A DNA stretch of 64,000 bases. It comes from Palsa-1392 sp963819975 (lineage in GTDB: Bacteria > Verrucomicrobiota > Verrucomicrobiia > Chthoniobacterales > UBA10450). The DNA lies in the NCBI GenBank assembly GCA_963819975.1, contig CAWFYE010000004.1:248001-312000 (forward strand). The letters run 5' to 3'. Numbering within the stretch: position 1 is the stretch's first letter; each line of letters begins with the position of its first letter. Made by a program: the position numbers and the translations under genes. A model generated the notes under the pieces. The model worked only from the letters and a program-made list of their open reading frames with translations. It was not told the origin of the DNA and made no database searches. Below, in pieces: positions 42,539 to 51,787 of this stretch.

Positions 42539-43138
42539 TCAGGCAAAGGTCCGCGGCAAATCGATCGCCTGGCTCAAGAGATGGAGATAGAGCGCGCGGG
42601 AGATTTCCTTCGCGCCGAATTGCTCCAAATGCGGGGTGAGCCATTGCGTGTCGAGGAGCGCGAAACGCCGCTCCCGCAGGTGCTCGACCAACGCCCAGAG
42701 CGCAATCTTGGACGCGCCGGTGACGCGGTGAAACATCGATTCGCCGAAAAAGGCGCCGCCGATCGCAACGCCGTAGAGGCCGCCGACCAGTTCGTTAGCC
42801 GACCAAGCCTCAACCGAATGCGCTGCGCCGAGTTCGTGCAGGCGCGTGTAGCTGGCAATGATCTCTTCATTGATCCAGGTGTCGGGCCGCTCGGCGCAGG
42901 CGCGCATCACACTCTCGAAGCGGGTGTTGATCCTGATCTCGATCCGGGCGGCGCGCCGCTCGCGCTTCAGACCGTGGGGGATGTGAAAGGCCTCGAGCGG
43001 CAGAATCGTTCGGGGATCGGGCGAGAACCAGCGGATCTCGCCGCACTCCATCGCCATCGGGAAAACTCCGAGCCGGTAAGCTTGCAACAAGAGGTCGGAA
43101 TCGATCATCGAGCCATGCAGTTCGCTAAGCTTCGCCAC
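42539..43138 (-). CDS. aat: Leucyl/phenylalanyl-tRNA-protein transferase
   Basis: 199 residues. It adds Leu or Phe from charged tRNA to proteins with N-terminal Arg or Lys, marking them for ClpS/ClpAP. The blocks WFSPDPRTILP, GGLYGVAIGGAFFGESMF and DTQWLTPHLEQFGA are diagnostic. The gene reads toward tRNA-Phe, whose aminoacylated form is its substrate. Confidence 0.95.
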   Translation of the reverse strand: MAKLSELHGSMIDSDLLLQAYRLGVFPMAMECGEIRWFSPDPRTILPLEAFHIPHGLKRERRAARIEIRINTRFESVMRACAERPDTWINEEIIASYTRLHELGAAHSVEAWSANELVGGLYGVAIGGAFFGESMFHRVTGASKIALWALVEHLRERRFALLDTQWLTPHLEQFGAKEISRALYLHLLSQAIDLPRTFA

Positions 43139-43256
43139 AAATCCTTTTCCGCGCTCCTCTTCCCTTGCAAAGCAACCGCGCCCTTTTACCTTTCCAGATG
43201 AAGCCCCATTCTCTCAAAGCGAAGCCTCTCTCAAGCCTTTCGGCGCCTCATCTCCT

Positions 43257-44840
43257 GTGAAGACGCCGGCCCATTCCCGAGTCCTGATTCTGGATTTTGG
43301 CTCGCAATACACCCAGGTTATCGCCCGCCGCGTGCGCGAGTGCCAGGTCTATTCCGAGATCGTTAGGCATGACATTACGGCGACGGAAATTGCAGAGCTC
43401 GCTCCGAAGGGAATCATCCTCTCCGGTGGCCCCGCCAGTGTCTACGAAAAGAGCGCGCCCCAGCTCGATCTCCAGATTTTTTCGTTAGGCGTACCGGTCC
43501 TCGGCATTTGTTATGGGATGCAGTTGATGGCCCGCCACCTCGGGGGCGAGGTCGAGTTCAGCGGCCGGCGCGAATATGGAGCCGGCGTTTTGCAAATCGA
43601 AGGCCGCACTCCGCTCTTCGACGGGCTCGGCGAGCAGGTGGATATCTGGAACAGCCACGGCGACAAGCTGACCGCGCTTCCGGAAGGCTTTCACGCCATC
43701 GCGCAGACCGAAAATTCCGCCTTCGCCGCGATCGAAGACAGCACGCGCCAGCTTTTTGCGCTCCAGTTTCATCCTGAAGTTTCTCACACCCCGCGCGGGA
43801 AAGAGATCATCGAAAACTTCCTCTTCCGCATCTGCCACTGCGCGATGGATTGGACGATGGGGTCATTCATCGACGAAGCCTGCGCCCGCGTTCGGCAGCA
43901 GGTGGGCGAAGAAAAAGTCGTGCTCGGGCTGAGCGGCGGAGTCGATTCCTCGGTCGCGGCCGCCCTTTTGCACAAGGCGATCGGCGACCAACTCACCTGC
44001 ATCTTCGTTAACAATGGCCTGCTGCGCGAAAACGAAGCGGAGGTCGTGCAGCGGGTTTTCGGGGAAAATTTTCAGATCAAACTCAAATACGTCGACGCTT
44101 CGAAAAGTTTTCTCCGCCTGCTCGATGGGGTGACCGACCCCGAGACAAAACGCAAGGTTATCGGCGGCGAATTCGTGAGGGTGTTTGAGGAGGCGACGAA
44201 GGAACTCCTGGAGCAGGATCGGGCCGACAAACGCCCCCACGGAGGTTACCGTTTTCTCGCCCAGGGCACGCTCTATCCCGACGTGATCGAGAGCGTCGCG
44301 ATCGGCGGCAATCCCGCCTCGCTCATCAAAAGCCATCACAACGTCGGCGGGCTGCCGGAGAAAATGAACTTTGAGTTGGTCGAGCCGCTTCGACAGCTCT
44401 TCAAGGATGAAGTGCGTCAGGCAGGGCTCCAACTTGGTTTGCCTAACGAGATTGTCCACCGCCAGCCTTTTCCCGGGCCCGGGCTCGCGGTCCGCATTTT
44501 GGGCGAAGTCACCGGGGAGCGACTCCGCATCCTGCGCGACGCCGATACGATCGTGGTCAGCGAAATGAAATCTTCGGAATGGTACTACCGGGTCTGGCAA
44601 AGCTTCGCCGTCCTGCTGCCGGTCCGCTCGGTCGGCGTGATGGGTGATCAGCGCACTTACGACCACACGATCGCGCTTCGGATCGTCGAAAGTCAGGACG
44701 GTATGACGGCCGACTGGGTCCGGTTGCCCTATGAAATCCTGGCCCGCATCTCGAGCCGAATCGTGAACGAAGTCAAAGGCGTCAATCGCGTCTGCTACGA
44801 CATCTCGACCAAGCCGCCGAGCACGATCGAGTGGGAATGA
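43257..44840 (+). CDS. guaA: GMP synthase (glutamine-hydrolysing)
   Basis: 527 residues from GTG 43257. It makes GMP from XMP. The N-terminal glutamine amidotransferase has Cys85 in GICYGMQL and the His-Glu pair in FHPEVSHT. The ATP-pyrophosphatase domain has LSGGVDSSV, and the C-terminal dimer domain is complete. It is followed by the MBL-fold gene through an ATGA overlap. Three copies of the dispersed word lie inside (43361, 43483, 44441). Confidence 0.97.
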   Translation: MKTPAHSRVLILDFGSQYTQVIARRVRECQVYSEIVRHDITATEIAELAPKGIILSGGPASVYEKSAPQLDLQIFSLGVPVLGICYGMQLMARHLGGEVEFSGRREYGAGVLQIEGRTPLFDGLGEQVDIWNSHGDKLTALPEGFHAIAQTENSAFAAIEDSTRQLFALQFHPEVSHTPRGKEIIENFLFRICHCAMDWTMGSFIDEACARVRQQVGEEKVVLGLSGGVDSSVAAALLHKAIGDQLTCIFVNNGLLRENEAEVVQRVFGENFQIKLKYVDASKSFLRLLDGVTDPETKRKVIGGEFVRVFEEATKELLEQDRADKRPHGGYRFLAQGTLYPDVIESVAIGGNPASLIKSHHNVGGLPEKMNFELVEPLRQLFKDEVRQAGLQLGLPNEIVHRQPFPGPGLAVRILGEVTGERLRILRDADTIVVSEMKSSEWYYRVWQSFAVLLPVRSVGVMGDQRTYDHTIALRIVESQDGMTADWVRLPYEILARISSRIVNEVKGVNRVCYDISTKPPSTIEWE

Positions 44841-45766
44841 TGGGTATTCACGTTCTCGACACCCAGCACCTCGGCCGGCCCGGGATCATCGCCGCCACCG
44901 CGCTCGAGACGAACGATGGGATCGCGCTCTTCGACACTGGCTCGGATTCGACTTTCGGAAACGTCGCCACCGCAATGCGCGCGGCGGGTTTCGCGCCTAA
45001 CGACGTCCGGCACGTTTTCCTCAGCCATATTCATCTCGATCACGCGGGTGCAGCCTGGCGTTTTGCCGAAACCGGCGCCACCATCCATGTCCATCCGCGC
45101 GGGGCGCGACATTTGATCGATCCTTCTCGTTTGATGGAATCGGCCACGCGAATTTTCGGCGCCGAAATGCAGCGGCTCTGGGGCGAGATGCGACCGATCC
45201 CCGAGGACCAGGTGTGCGTCACCGAAGACGGTGTCCCAATCCCCGCGGGCGAATTCGAAGTGCACCCACTCGCTACCCCGGGACACGCCTCACACCACAA
45301 CGTTTATCACTGGGACGACCATCTTTTCGGAGGCGATGTGGCGGGTGTGCGGTTGGACGGCGGGCCGCCCGTACCGCCGTTCGTTCCGCCAGAATTGCAG
45401 GTGGAATCGTGGCTCGAATCGATCGATCGCTTGCGATCGCTCGGCGCGACACGACTGCATCTTCCTCATTTCGGTCTGGTCGAGGGCGATCTCGCAGCAC
45501 ATTTCGATGCGCTCGCAGAACGAGTGCGGCGCTGGGCCGATTGGTTCCGGGACGAGTTGAGCAAAGGCCGAAGTGAGGCGGAGTTGGTGGCCGACTTCGC
45601 GCGCTACGAGGCTCAGGACATCATCGCAGCCGGAGCGCCTCACGACCGCGTGGCCGATTACGAACGGGCCGACCCGAGTTTCATGGCCGTGACCGCTTCC
45701 ATTCGCTACTGGCAAAAATACCATCCCGAAGCGGTCGGCGCCTCCGCCGAAGGCGTCAGCTCGTGA
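44837..45766 (+). CDS. MBL-fold metallo-hydrolase
   Basis: About 309 residues; ATG 44837 overlaps the guaA stop as ATGA. The zinc site H-x-H-x-D-H is in SHIHLDHAG, further ligands in GHASHHN and in the GGDV region. The protein belongs to the broad metallo-beta-lactamase fold; the long C-terminal helical part (SKGRSEAELVADFARYEAQ) is typical of uncharacterised hydrolases. Linked translationally to guaA, but its substrate is unknown. It overlaps the convergent TPR gene by 11 bases. Confidence 0.88.
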   Translation: MMGIHVLDTQHLGRPGIIAATALETNDGIALFDTGSDSTFGNVATAMRAAGFAPNDVRHVFLSHIHLDHAGAAWRFAETGATIHVHPRGARHLIDPSRLMESATRIFGAEMQRLWGEMRPIPEDQVCVTEDGVPIPAGEFEVHPLATPGHASHHNVYHWDDHLFGGDVAGVRLDGGPPVPPFVPPELQVESWLESIDRLRSLGATRLHLPHFGLVEGDLAAHFDALAERVRRWADWFRDELSKGRSEAELVADFARYEAQDIIAAGAPHDRVADYERADPSFMAVTASIRYWQKYHPEAVGASAEGVSS

Positions 45767-47723
45767 GCAAGGCCTGAAAACGCGGTTCCTCCCGCAGGCT
45801 GTCCCACTGCGGCTCGACCCGCAGCATCCCCGGGGTCGGGCCGCCGATTTGCCTGACGAGTTTCTCGAGAGCGGAGAAGGCTTCATCGCGGCGCCCCAGT
45901 TGTGCATAGATCGCAGCCAGGTTTGTCGCGATCAGTGGCCCATCGAGGGCATCGGCTGAGGTCGGCAGAAGCTGGACAGCCCGTTCTCCGGCCGCGATCG
46001 CTTCTTCCGCCCGGCCGCGCATGGCCTCGATCAATCCCTGCATGATAAGAACTTTGGCATCGTTAGGGGACTCGACCGCTTCCTTGAGCACCGCCTCCCG
46101 GGCGGCGGCAAAGGCACGTTCGGCCTCTGCTTCCTGCCCCCGCCCGCGCGCAATCAATCCGACGTACCATTCGCGCGGGACGGTGTAATCATCGAGCGCA
46201 CCGACCAGGCCGCACAAGCCGATATCGTTGTATTTGCACTCCGTGCAGGTCCCAAGGCGTAGCGCCGCCTCCCCGTAATCGCGTTCCATTAGGGCGAGCC
46301 GGACTCCGATGGTCGTGATCGCGCCGCCCGGATCGAAATCCTTCGGAGCTCGCTGCAGTGCCTTGCGCAACGGCGCCGTGTCACCGCGCTCCCGCAAAGA
46401 AAGTTCGGCCCGCGCAATCAGAATCATGTGCGCCTGGGGAGAAATCGAAGCCTGCTCTGCCAAGACCTCGTCCGCTTCCCCGTAACGGCGCAGGTAGGTG
46501 AGCGTCTCGGAAAGATTCCAGAGCGCGGAAATATTCCGCGGATCGAGCTGGCGAGCGCGTTCCAGATGGAGGATCGATTCCTCCCAGCGTCCGCGGCGAC
46601 GCTCGATCACTCCGAGAGCACTGGCCACATCCGATTCGTTAGGCAAAGCCCGTTGCGCCAGGGTCAGCTCGCGGATGGCTGACTCGTAATCGCGCGCCGA
46701 ATAATAATGATAGAAGGCGAGCGCGAGATGTCCTTCGCCCAGGTCGGGGCGCAGGCGGAGTGCCGCGTCTGCCGCCTCCTTTGACTTCGCGATGCGCGCC
46801 CGGCTCTTGTCGTAGCCAAACCAGAAAAGCTCACCGTGAATTCGCGAGGCGAGGTAATGCGCAAGCGCAAACGACGGGTCGCGCGCCAGCGCCTGCTCGA
46901 GCAGCGGCAGCGCCCGTTCGCCGTTCTCGTGCGGATCGCCCATCCCGCTCCAGCGAAAGAGATCGCGCGCCTGGATATAGAGATCGTACGCCTGAAGGTC
47001 CCGCGTTGGCGGCACCTGCAGGCCGGCCATTTCCCGCGGCGAAAGATTGGCCTGAAGCGCCCCGGCGATTCGTTCTGCCAGCTCGGTCTGAATGGCGAAG
47101 AGGTCGGTCAGTTCGCGGTCAAAAGTCTCGGCCCAGACGTGGGCATCGGTCTGCGCGTTGATGAGCTGAGCGTTCACCCGCACCCGATTGCCGACGCGGC
47201 GCACCGTGCCTTCGAGGACATGTGCGACGCCGAGCGCCTCACCGATTTCGCGCAGGTTGCGCGCGCCGGTGCGGTATTGCTGCACCGAAGTGCGACTGAT
47301 TACCTTCAAGTCAGCGATCCGGGCGAGGCTGGAAAGAATATCATCGTGCACGCCGTCGGCGAAGAAAGCATTCTCGCGATCGTCGCTCAGATTTTCAAAA
47401 GGAAGAACCGCTACGCTCTTTTCCGGCACCGACGCGGCGGGCGCGAGGTCTGCCGTGCGTTTGATTCCCGAAGGCGTGATGTCGTAAGCCCAAGCCAGGA
47501 TAATCGCGATCGGGAATCCGAGACAAAGCGCGAGGATGACAAGACGCACCGTCCAGTTTGGAACTTCGAAAAATGGAAAGACCTGGGTCGCAACCTGGAC
47601 GAGGACCCACGCGACCACGATGTAGGCGACCGCGACTCGGTAGACCTTGCGTCGTTTCAGTTCGACGAAGAACTCTTTCAGCGACGCGCCTCTCGTCGGC
47701 GCCTTCGGGTCTAACCTGCTCAC
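45756..47723 (-). CDS. Membrane-anchored TPR protein with FlgO-like domain
   Basis: 655 residues. A short cytoplasmic N-terminus (FFVELKRRKVYRVAVAY) leads into two membrane segments. A FlgO-like region of SVAVLPFENLSDDRENAFFADGVHDDILSSL type follows (residues about 100-240), then about seven TPR-like repeats to the C-terminus. Such proteins occur next to adenylate cyclase or kinase domains; here there is none. It may be a signalling or assembly scaffold. The dispersed word lies at 46637 and its 7-base core at 46061. Confidence 0.85.
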   Translation of the reverse strand: MSRLDPKAPTRGASLKEFFVELKRRKVYRVAVAYIVVAWVLVQVATQVFPFFEVPNWTVRLVILALCLGFPIAIILAWAYDITPSGIKRTADLAPAASVPEKSVAVLPFENLSDDRENAFFADGVHDDILSSLARIADLKVISRTSVQQYRTGARNLREIGEALGVAHVLEGTVRRVGNRVRVNAQLINAQTDAHVWAETFDRELTDLFAIQTELAERIAGALQANLSPREMAGLQVPPTRDLQAYDLYIQARDLFRWSGMGDPHENGERALPLLEQALARDPSFALAHYLASRIHGELFWFGYDKSRARIAKSKEAADAALRLRPDLGEGHLALAFYHYYSARDYESAIRELTLAQRALPNESDVASALGVIERRRGRWEESILHLERARQLDPRNISALWNLSETLTYLRRYGEADEVLAEQASISPQAHMILIARAELSLRERGDTAPLRKALQRAPKDFDPGGAITTIGVRLALMERDYGEAALRLGTCTECKYNDIGLCGLVGALDDYTVPREWYVGLIARGRGQEAEAERAFAAAREAVLKEAVESPNDAKVLIMQGLIEAMRGRAEEAIAAGERAVQLLPTSADALDGPLIATNLAAIYAQLGRRDEAFSALEKLVRQIGGPTPGMLRVEPQWDSLREEPRFQALLTS

Positions 47724-48028
47724 ACAGTGCTTATGACGCGCCTTGGCGACAGCGGCAAGCGTTGCTCTGCAGTAGCTTTTCAGAAATCACCGTGAGGAAA
47801 CATCGCGGCCAGGGCCAGGCAACGACCGCCCGACCGATCGCCGAGAATCCAGCTACATCGCCGTAAAGACTTGCGGATTCGCGTGCCGCCTTCGCCGCAA
47901 ATCTTCACGTCGAAATCATGTGGAGACACTTTCTCGAGAACTTCCTCTCCTGTTTTCCGTAGGAAGTATGTAGAGACAAATCCGGATGACCCGGATCAAG
48001 AAATCAAAAAAATGAAAGAATAGACAAA
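47724..48028. other. 305-base intergenic region with an inverted repeat
   Basis: It separates the leftward TPR gene from the rightward secreted protein and must hold their promoters. An imperfect 11-bp inverted repeat (47866-47876 with 47895-47905, one mismatch) could form a hairpin. No gene-like frame is seen. Confidence 0.5.
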
Positions 48029-48547
48029 ATGAAAACAAACTCCCTCAGATCTGCGCGGAGCCAGTTCCTCCTGGCTTTCGCGCTTCCCCTCGTAACAGTC
48101 ACCCTGCTTGCATTCGCGCCTCAGCCAGCGCGCGCTGGTCTTGGTGTGCCGTTTCATGCCAGCTTCGTGACCGAGTTCACGAGCTTCTTGCAGAGTCCGC
48201 AGTATCTCCAGCTCTCGGTTACCGGGCACGGCACAGCAAGCCTCATGAACGCTTGTAATGCGATCACGGATAACCAGCTCGTCAATTTGGCCGACGGCAG
48301 TGCGACGGCGACTTACACGCTGACAGGTCCTCACGGTGACTCACTCATTGTAGCGATGACCTTCCAGACGACTAATATCGACGGCGGAGTGATGTTCTCC
48401 GGCAGTTATACGGTCATAGGAGGGACCGGTCAGTTTACCGACGCGACAGGCGACGGCGTGCTCGCTGGCTCCGCCCTCTTCCTGAGTGAAAACAATGGCA
48501 TCGGTTCGTTCTCCCTCGTCGGCGTCATCAGGTCGTTCGGTTATTGA
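48029..48547 (+). CDS. Uncharacterised secreted protein, possible beta-barrel
   Basis: 172 residues. A signal peptide (LLAFALPLVTVTLLAFAPQPARA) precedes a beta-rich domain with LQLSVTGHGTASLMN, FSGSYTVIGGTGQFTDATGDGVLAGSA and IGSFSLVGVI. The GTGQF-DATG-GVL-GSA pattern recalls allene-oxide-cyclase-like barrels seen in secreted bacterial proteins, but I am not sure of the family. It is followed by a clear terminator, so it is probably a monocistronic gene. Confidence 0.75.
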   Translation: MKTNSLRSARSQFLLAFALPLVTVTLLAFAPQPARAGLGVPFHASFVTEFTSFLQSPQYLQLSVTGHGTASLMNACNAITDNQLVNLADGSATATYTLTGPHGDSLIVAMTFQTTNIDGGVMFSGSYTVIGGTGQFTDATGDGVLAGSALFLSENNGIGSFSLVGVIRSFGY

Positions 48548-48561
48548 AATAGGACAGAAGT

Positions 48562-48600
48562 TTTGCAGACTCCAGATCTATCTCTGGGGTCTGCAAATTT
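48562..48600 (+). terminator. Hairpin terminator after the secreted protein
   Basis: A 15-bp stem (48562-48576 with 48583-48597; one G-T wobble) encloses a 6-base loop and is followed by TTT. It lies about 15 bases after the stop. The symmetry suggests that it could act in both directions. Confidence 0.75.
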
Positions 48601-48660
48601 GAGGCAATACGACTCATGCGCCTTATGCTGTGAACACGGATCCGCGGCGAAAATCGGAAA

Positions 48661-51600
48661 CTAGGCCAGCAATTCCGCCAGATCCTCCGTCGTTAGGCCA
48701 GTCATGAGCGGCTCTTCGGTTTCGAGCATCGCGCTCGCCAACTCTCGCTTCCGCTTTTGCAGGTTGAGGATCTTTTCCTCGACGGTGTCGCGCGCGATCA
48801 GCTTGTAGGCAGTGACAACTCGTTTTTGGCCGATGCGATGGGCGCGATCGGTCGCCTGCGCCTCGACCGCCGCGTTCCACCACGGATCGAAATGGATGAC
48901 GGTGTCGGCGGCGGAAAGATTCAATCCCACGCCGCCGGCTTTCAAGCTGATGAGGAAAGCCGGGATCGTCTCGTCGTTTTGAAAACGATCGACTTCGCGC
49001 TGACGATCCCGCGTCAGGCCAGCGAGGTAGCAATGCGCTGTCCCGCTCGTCTCCAGTCGGTCGCGCAGGAGATCGAGCATTTTCACGAATTGGCTAAAGA
49101 TGAGAACGCGGTGACCGCCATCGATAATCTCATCGAGCAACTCGTCGAGAAGATCGAGCTTGGCGGAGGAATCCGCCTGTTCGTTAGGCGGAAGGCCGAG
49201 GAGGCGCAGATCGCAACAGGTCTGGCGCAGGCGCAGCAATCCCGTCAGCATTTTCATCCGAGTCGCGCCTTCCTGGGTCCCACTCTTGCCAAGGCCCTGC
49301 TGGATTTCGCGCAGGAGTGCGTTGTAGGTCGCGCGCTGCGTTAGGCCCAGCTCGCACGGCACCACTTGCTCGATCTTTTCCGGGAGCTCGCGCGCCACGT
49401 CGGCCTTGCGGCGCCGGAGAAGAAACGGACGAAGCCGGCGAGCGAGGCGCCGTTGCAGGACCGGCTCCGATCCGCTCGCGAGCGGGCGCTCATAACGTTC
49501 GCCGAAATCATTCCGCGTCCCGAGATAACCGGGCGCGACAAAATTCATCAACGACCAAAGATCACGGACCGAGTTTTCCATCGGGGTGCCAGTGAGGACA
49601 AAACGCAGCCGCGCCTCGAGACTGAACGCAGCCTGGGCGTTTTGGGTGTCGGGATTCTTGATGTGCTGTGCTTCGTCGAGGACGACGGTGCTCAGACTGA
49701 GGCCGGCGTAGATCTCCGCATCGCGCCGGAGGAGACCGTAACTCGTTAGGCCGAGATCATGCCCGCGGAGGCGCGAGATTTTCCCGGCGCGCGCGGAGCC
49801 GTCGACCAGGAGCACCTTCAGCTCCGGAGTAAAACGGGCCGCCTCGCGCTGCCAGTTGGAGAGGAGCGAGGTTGGACACACTATCAGGGCCGGACCCTGT
49901 CCGCGATGAAGTTGGAGGAAAGCGAGGGTCTGAACGGTTTTTCCGAGGCCCATCTCGTCCGCCAGGATCCCGCCGAGATTCTGCGCGGCGAGCGCGGTCA
50001 GCCACTGCACTCCAGTACGCTGATAATCGCGGAGCTGGGTGGCGAGCGGGCCTAACGAAGTCAGCGCGGGCCGGGCATGGAATAATTGCGACGCGCCGGT
50101 CAGACGGGCGCCGATTTCCTCGGCCGTGTTCGCAAGGTAGGCGGCCTGAATGCTTTTCAGCCGATAAATGCCCGGCTGACTTTGGCGCGGATCGGCGTCG
50201 CGCAGGACCTGTTGGAAATCGTCGAGCGCGTCGGGATTAAGAACGGCAATCTTGCCGTTTTTCAGGCGCGTCTGGCTCTGGCCGGAACGGAGGAGCCGCT
50301 GCACCTCAGCGAGCGGGATCCCCTCACCCGCCCCGCTCGCGACAGAGTATTTGAGCTCGAACCAATCTTCCCCCGAACGCACGATTTCGATCGAGGGCGC
50401 AACCGCCTCGAGTTCGTCGCTTGCCTTCTCGAGGCGCGGCGAAACCGAAACGTCCCACTCCGCCGGCAAGGCCGGGAAATCGAAAGCGAAGAAACGCACG
50501 ATGCGACCGGGATCGCGCATCTCGTAATCGTCGCGCGCGTGGGTGAATCCGACCCGCTCCATTCGCGCGACCGCGCCTTTTTCGAGCGCAAGATTTCGCA
50601 CAAACAGGCGCTCGCCCTCCCGAAACGCGAAACGCTTCGCCGGCTCCGACAGGGGAGAAAACGCAGGGCGGTCGCCGTACTGGCAACGAAGGACGGCGCG
50701 CAGATTTTGCAGCGAACCTTCCAGCTGGAGACGAAACGAAGGCTGCGCTTTCTCGACCGCAGGAAGCGAAGTTTCCGTGGGCAACTCGACCTCCGCCACT
50801 TCGCGCCAGAGCGGAAGTTCAAGGGCGAGGAACTCGTCCATCTGATCGCGGCGCAAGCGGAGCGGCTCGCGCAGCGCGTTCGTTAGGCGAACCGGGAGAT
50901 CGTGTCCGATCTCCAGAAAATCGTGACCGCGGAGGAGCCATGAATCGGGTCCGGCGAGAAGAGGAATCTCATTTTCCGCAAGGCCGGCCGCAAGCGCGAA
51001 TCCGTCGTCCGCGTTTCGCAGAGTAAACTTCGGACGATAAGGCTCACCCAGGACACGGAGCGGGCTCGATTTTCCAAAACCGAGCCGCGGATGTCCCCGC
51101 AATGCCGGCAACCAGCGCAGAAAGCCCGTGGCCGGAAGCATGTTCACCGCGATCGCGTCCGAACGTAACGAATTGAGCGCAGCAAGGTCGAATTCATCGC
51201 AACCGAAGCGCTCGCCGCGCGGAAGCGCGTCGAGCGTGAGGCGCTGTCCGTCAAACTCCGCTTCGAGGCAAACCATGATCTGTCCCTTCCTCCAAGCCGC
51301 AGAAAAATTTGGCGGCAGGATGAAATAGAGCGCGATCGGGCGGGTCCCGGTTTCGCCTAACGAGACAAAACGCGCCTCAGTGGGCACCGCCTTTTCCAGT
51401 GGCGAAAGCAACTCCGCTGCTGGCGCAGGCGTGAGATAAGCGAGCCCGACGGCGAGCGAATGGGCGCAAACTTTCCCCCACTCGCGCGACTCCCGGCAGG
51501 TGCAGATATTTTCGACATCGGTTGCGGTGTGAATGCGCAGGCCGGCGCGGTAGTTTTTCATTCCCTCGCGCACCGTGCCGACGAGAAGAGGCGGCGCGTA

Positions 51601-51702
51601 GCTCGCACCCGAGACGCGCCCGGCCTTGACCAATTCGCGGGCGGCTTTCATCGCCTGCCAGCCCCCGGCGCCGGAAAGCAGTTTTTCTGTGAGCGCAATC
51701 AC
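48661..51702 (-). CDS. SWIM-finger SNF2-family helicase
   Basis: About 1013 residues from GTG 51702; a longer frame runs into the divergent TPR gene and is unlikely. The N-terminal SWIM zinc finger has CTCRESREWGKVCAHS. The C-terminal half is a SNF2 motor: LADEMGLGKTVQT, VLDEAQHIKN, FVLTGTPMENS, then the helicase C domain with LIFSQFV and RAHRIGQKR. Such stand-alone bacterial SNF2 proteins remodel protein-DNA complexes, with a role in transcription recycling or repair. The dispersed word occurs seven times (48691, 49182, 49339, 49744, 50050, 50881, 51355). Confidence 0.93.
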   Translation of the reverse strand: MIALTEKLLSGAGGWQAMKAARELVKAGRVSGASYAPPLLVGTVREGMKNYRAGLRIHTATDVENICTCRESREWGKVCAHSLAVGLAYLTPAPAAELLSPLEKAVPTEARFVSLGETGTRPIALYFILPPNFSAAWRKGQIMVCLEAEFDGQRLTLDALPRGERFGCDEFDLAALNSLRSDAIAVNMLPATGFLRWLPALRGHPRLGFGKSSPLRVLGEPYRPKFTLRNADDGFALAAGLAENEIPLLAGPDSWLLRGHDFLEIGHDLPVRLTNALREPLRLRRDQMDEFLALELPLWREVAEVELPTETSLPAVEKAQPSFRLQLEGSLQNLRAVLRCQYGDRPAFSPLSEPAKRFAFREGERLFVRNLALEKGAVARMERVGFTHARDDYEMRDPGRIVRFFAFDFPALPAEWDVSVSPRLEKASDELEAVAPSIEIVRSGEDWFELKYSVASGAGEGIPLAEVQRLLRSGQSQTRLKNGKIAVLNPDALDDFQQVLRDADPRQSQPGIYRLKSIQAAYLANTAEEIGARLTGASQLFHARPALTSLGPLATQLRDYQRTGVQWLTALAAQNLGGILADEMGLGKTVQTLAFLQLHRGQGPALIVCPTSLLSNWQREAARFTPELKVLLVDGSARAGKISRLRGHDLGLTSYGLLRRDAEIYAGLSLSTVVLDEAQHIKNPDTQNAQAAFSLEARLRFVLTGTPMENSVRDLWSLMNFVAPGYLGTRNDFGERYERPLASGSEPVLQRRLARRLRPFLLRRRKADVARELPEKIEQVVPCELGLTQRATYNALLREIQQGLGKSGTQEGATRMKMLTGLLRLRQTCCDLRLLGLPPNEQADSSAKLDLLDELLDEIIDGGHRVLIFSQFVKMLDLLRDRLETSGTAHCYLAGLTRDRQREVDRFQNDETIPAFLISLKAGGVGLNLSAADTVIHFDPWWNAAVEAQATDRAHRIGQKRVVTAYKLIARDTVEEKILNLQKRKRELASAMLETEEPLMTGLTTEDLAELLA

Positions 51703-51787
51703 CGCGCAGAGTTTACATGCACCACGATTCACGCAATTCCGCGGCGAGGGTTGCCCGGTTTGCGATTCCGTGAAATAAAGGCGCGCG

